From the NCBI GenBank assembly GCA_900230115.1, contig LT907983.1:3611001-3675000 (forward strand): a DNA stretch of 64,000 nucleotides, read 5' to 3'. Each line of letters starts with the position of its first letter. Position 1 is the stretch's first letter. The notes under the pieces were generated by a model, which saw only the letters and a program-made list of their open reading frames with translations, was not told where the DNA came from and ran no database searches. Below, one piece after another: positions 63,885-64,000 of the stretch. This DNA is from Spirosomataceae bacterium TFI 002 (GTDB lineage Bacteria > Bacteroidota > Bacteroidia > Cytophagales > Spirosomataceae). The position numbers and the translations under genes are program-made.

Positions 63885-64000
63885 CTAAATCTCCTTAATC
63901 ATGATGTTTTTCCATGAAACCTTTATTCCACCGCCGTCATGGATTTGAAGAGCAATTGAACCATTTGCAGCTCCAATTTTAGCATCATTAAGTGTAATCA
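63885..64000 (-). CDS. 3-keto-disaccharide hydrolase family (DUF1080), C-terminal fragment
   Basis: Read by hand on the minus strand from the right edge: 37 codons ending in a TAG at 63885-63887. The tail (GSIALQIHDGGGIKVSWKNI) is the C-terminus of DUF1080 domains, lectin-like sugar-active folds found in secreted proteins of Bacteroidota and Planctomycetes. The N-terminal part is outside the window. It is convergent with the preceding transglutaminase-like gene, with 28 bases between. Confidence 0.7.
   Translation of the reverse strand, partial: ITLNDAKIGAANGSIALQIHDGGGIKVSWKNIMIKEI

Overview
The window is chromosomal DNA of a member of the Bacteroidota, most likely a Cytophagales-type environmental bacterium (the order is an inference). 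Evidence seen in the sequence: an AT-rich base composition, a SusC/SusD pair, the gliding lipoprotein GldH, a C-terminal type IX secretion (T9SS) sorting domain, LytTR-type two-component systems, very few Shine-Dalgarno sequences, and promoters of the Bacteroidota form TTG-N19/20-TAnnTTTG. No tRNA, rRNA, CRISPR array, transposase or phage gene was recognised.

Layout. 1-6425 (minus strand): an operon-like set of a membrane c-type cytochrome (cut by the left edge), a DUF1501 protein and a PSCyt1/DUF1549/DUF1553 lipoprotein, preceded by an FGGY sugar kinase. 6615-9761 (plus): purD, a RicT-like PSP1 protein and gldH. 9837-14805: a thioredoxin-fold lipoprotein, an ArsC/Spx-like protein, a GMC oxidoreductase, a small periplasmic protein and a prohibitin-like membrane protein. 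15135-19760 (minus): susD and susC. 20074-22686: pgk, then the ribosomal operon rpsF-rpsR-rplI.

22848-32739 is a carbohydrate island. It has a four-enzyme minus-strand operon (HUMPS-family decarboxylase/synthase, alcohol dehydrogenase without its structural zinc site, SDR oxidoreductase, TIM-barrel isomerase). A second minus-strand operon follows (sulfatase, L-rhamnose mutarotase family protein, L-galactonate-dehydrogenase-like enzyme), with a divergent sulfatase plus esterase. Together these suggest release and cytoplasmic oxidation of a sulfated, acylated sugar such as a deoxyhexose; the substrate cannot be read from sequence. The 737-bp spacer after the island (32740-33476) is packed with palindromes, a 9-nt periodic tract and an 87-nt structured element.

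33477-37595: valS-murI and convergent recO. 37838-44691 (minus): a large subtilase-like repeat protein and a T9SS-sorted protein. This pair sits between cox3 and recO. The 60-nt sequences at the two edges (37571-37630 and 45321-45380) are about 77% identical direct repeats: one carries a fossil of the COX3 C-terminus in front of recO, and the other a fossil of the RecO N-terminus at the end of cox3. This looks like the scar of an insertion into an ancestral overlapping cox3-recO gene pair.

46074-56308: two LytTR signalling systems, ispE, a stand-alone rpsJ, a YceI-family protein and a TonB-dependent-receptor-like outer membrane protein. 56540-64000: upp, an MFS transporter, a sterol-desaturase-family membrane hydroxylase, a tandem pair of DUF3857/transglutaminase-like proteins (the first lacks the catalytic Cys and His), and the end of a DUF1080 protein cut by the right edge.
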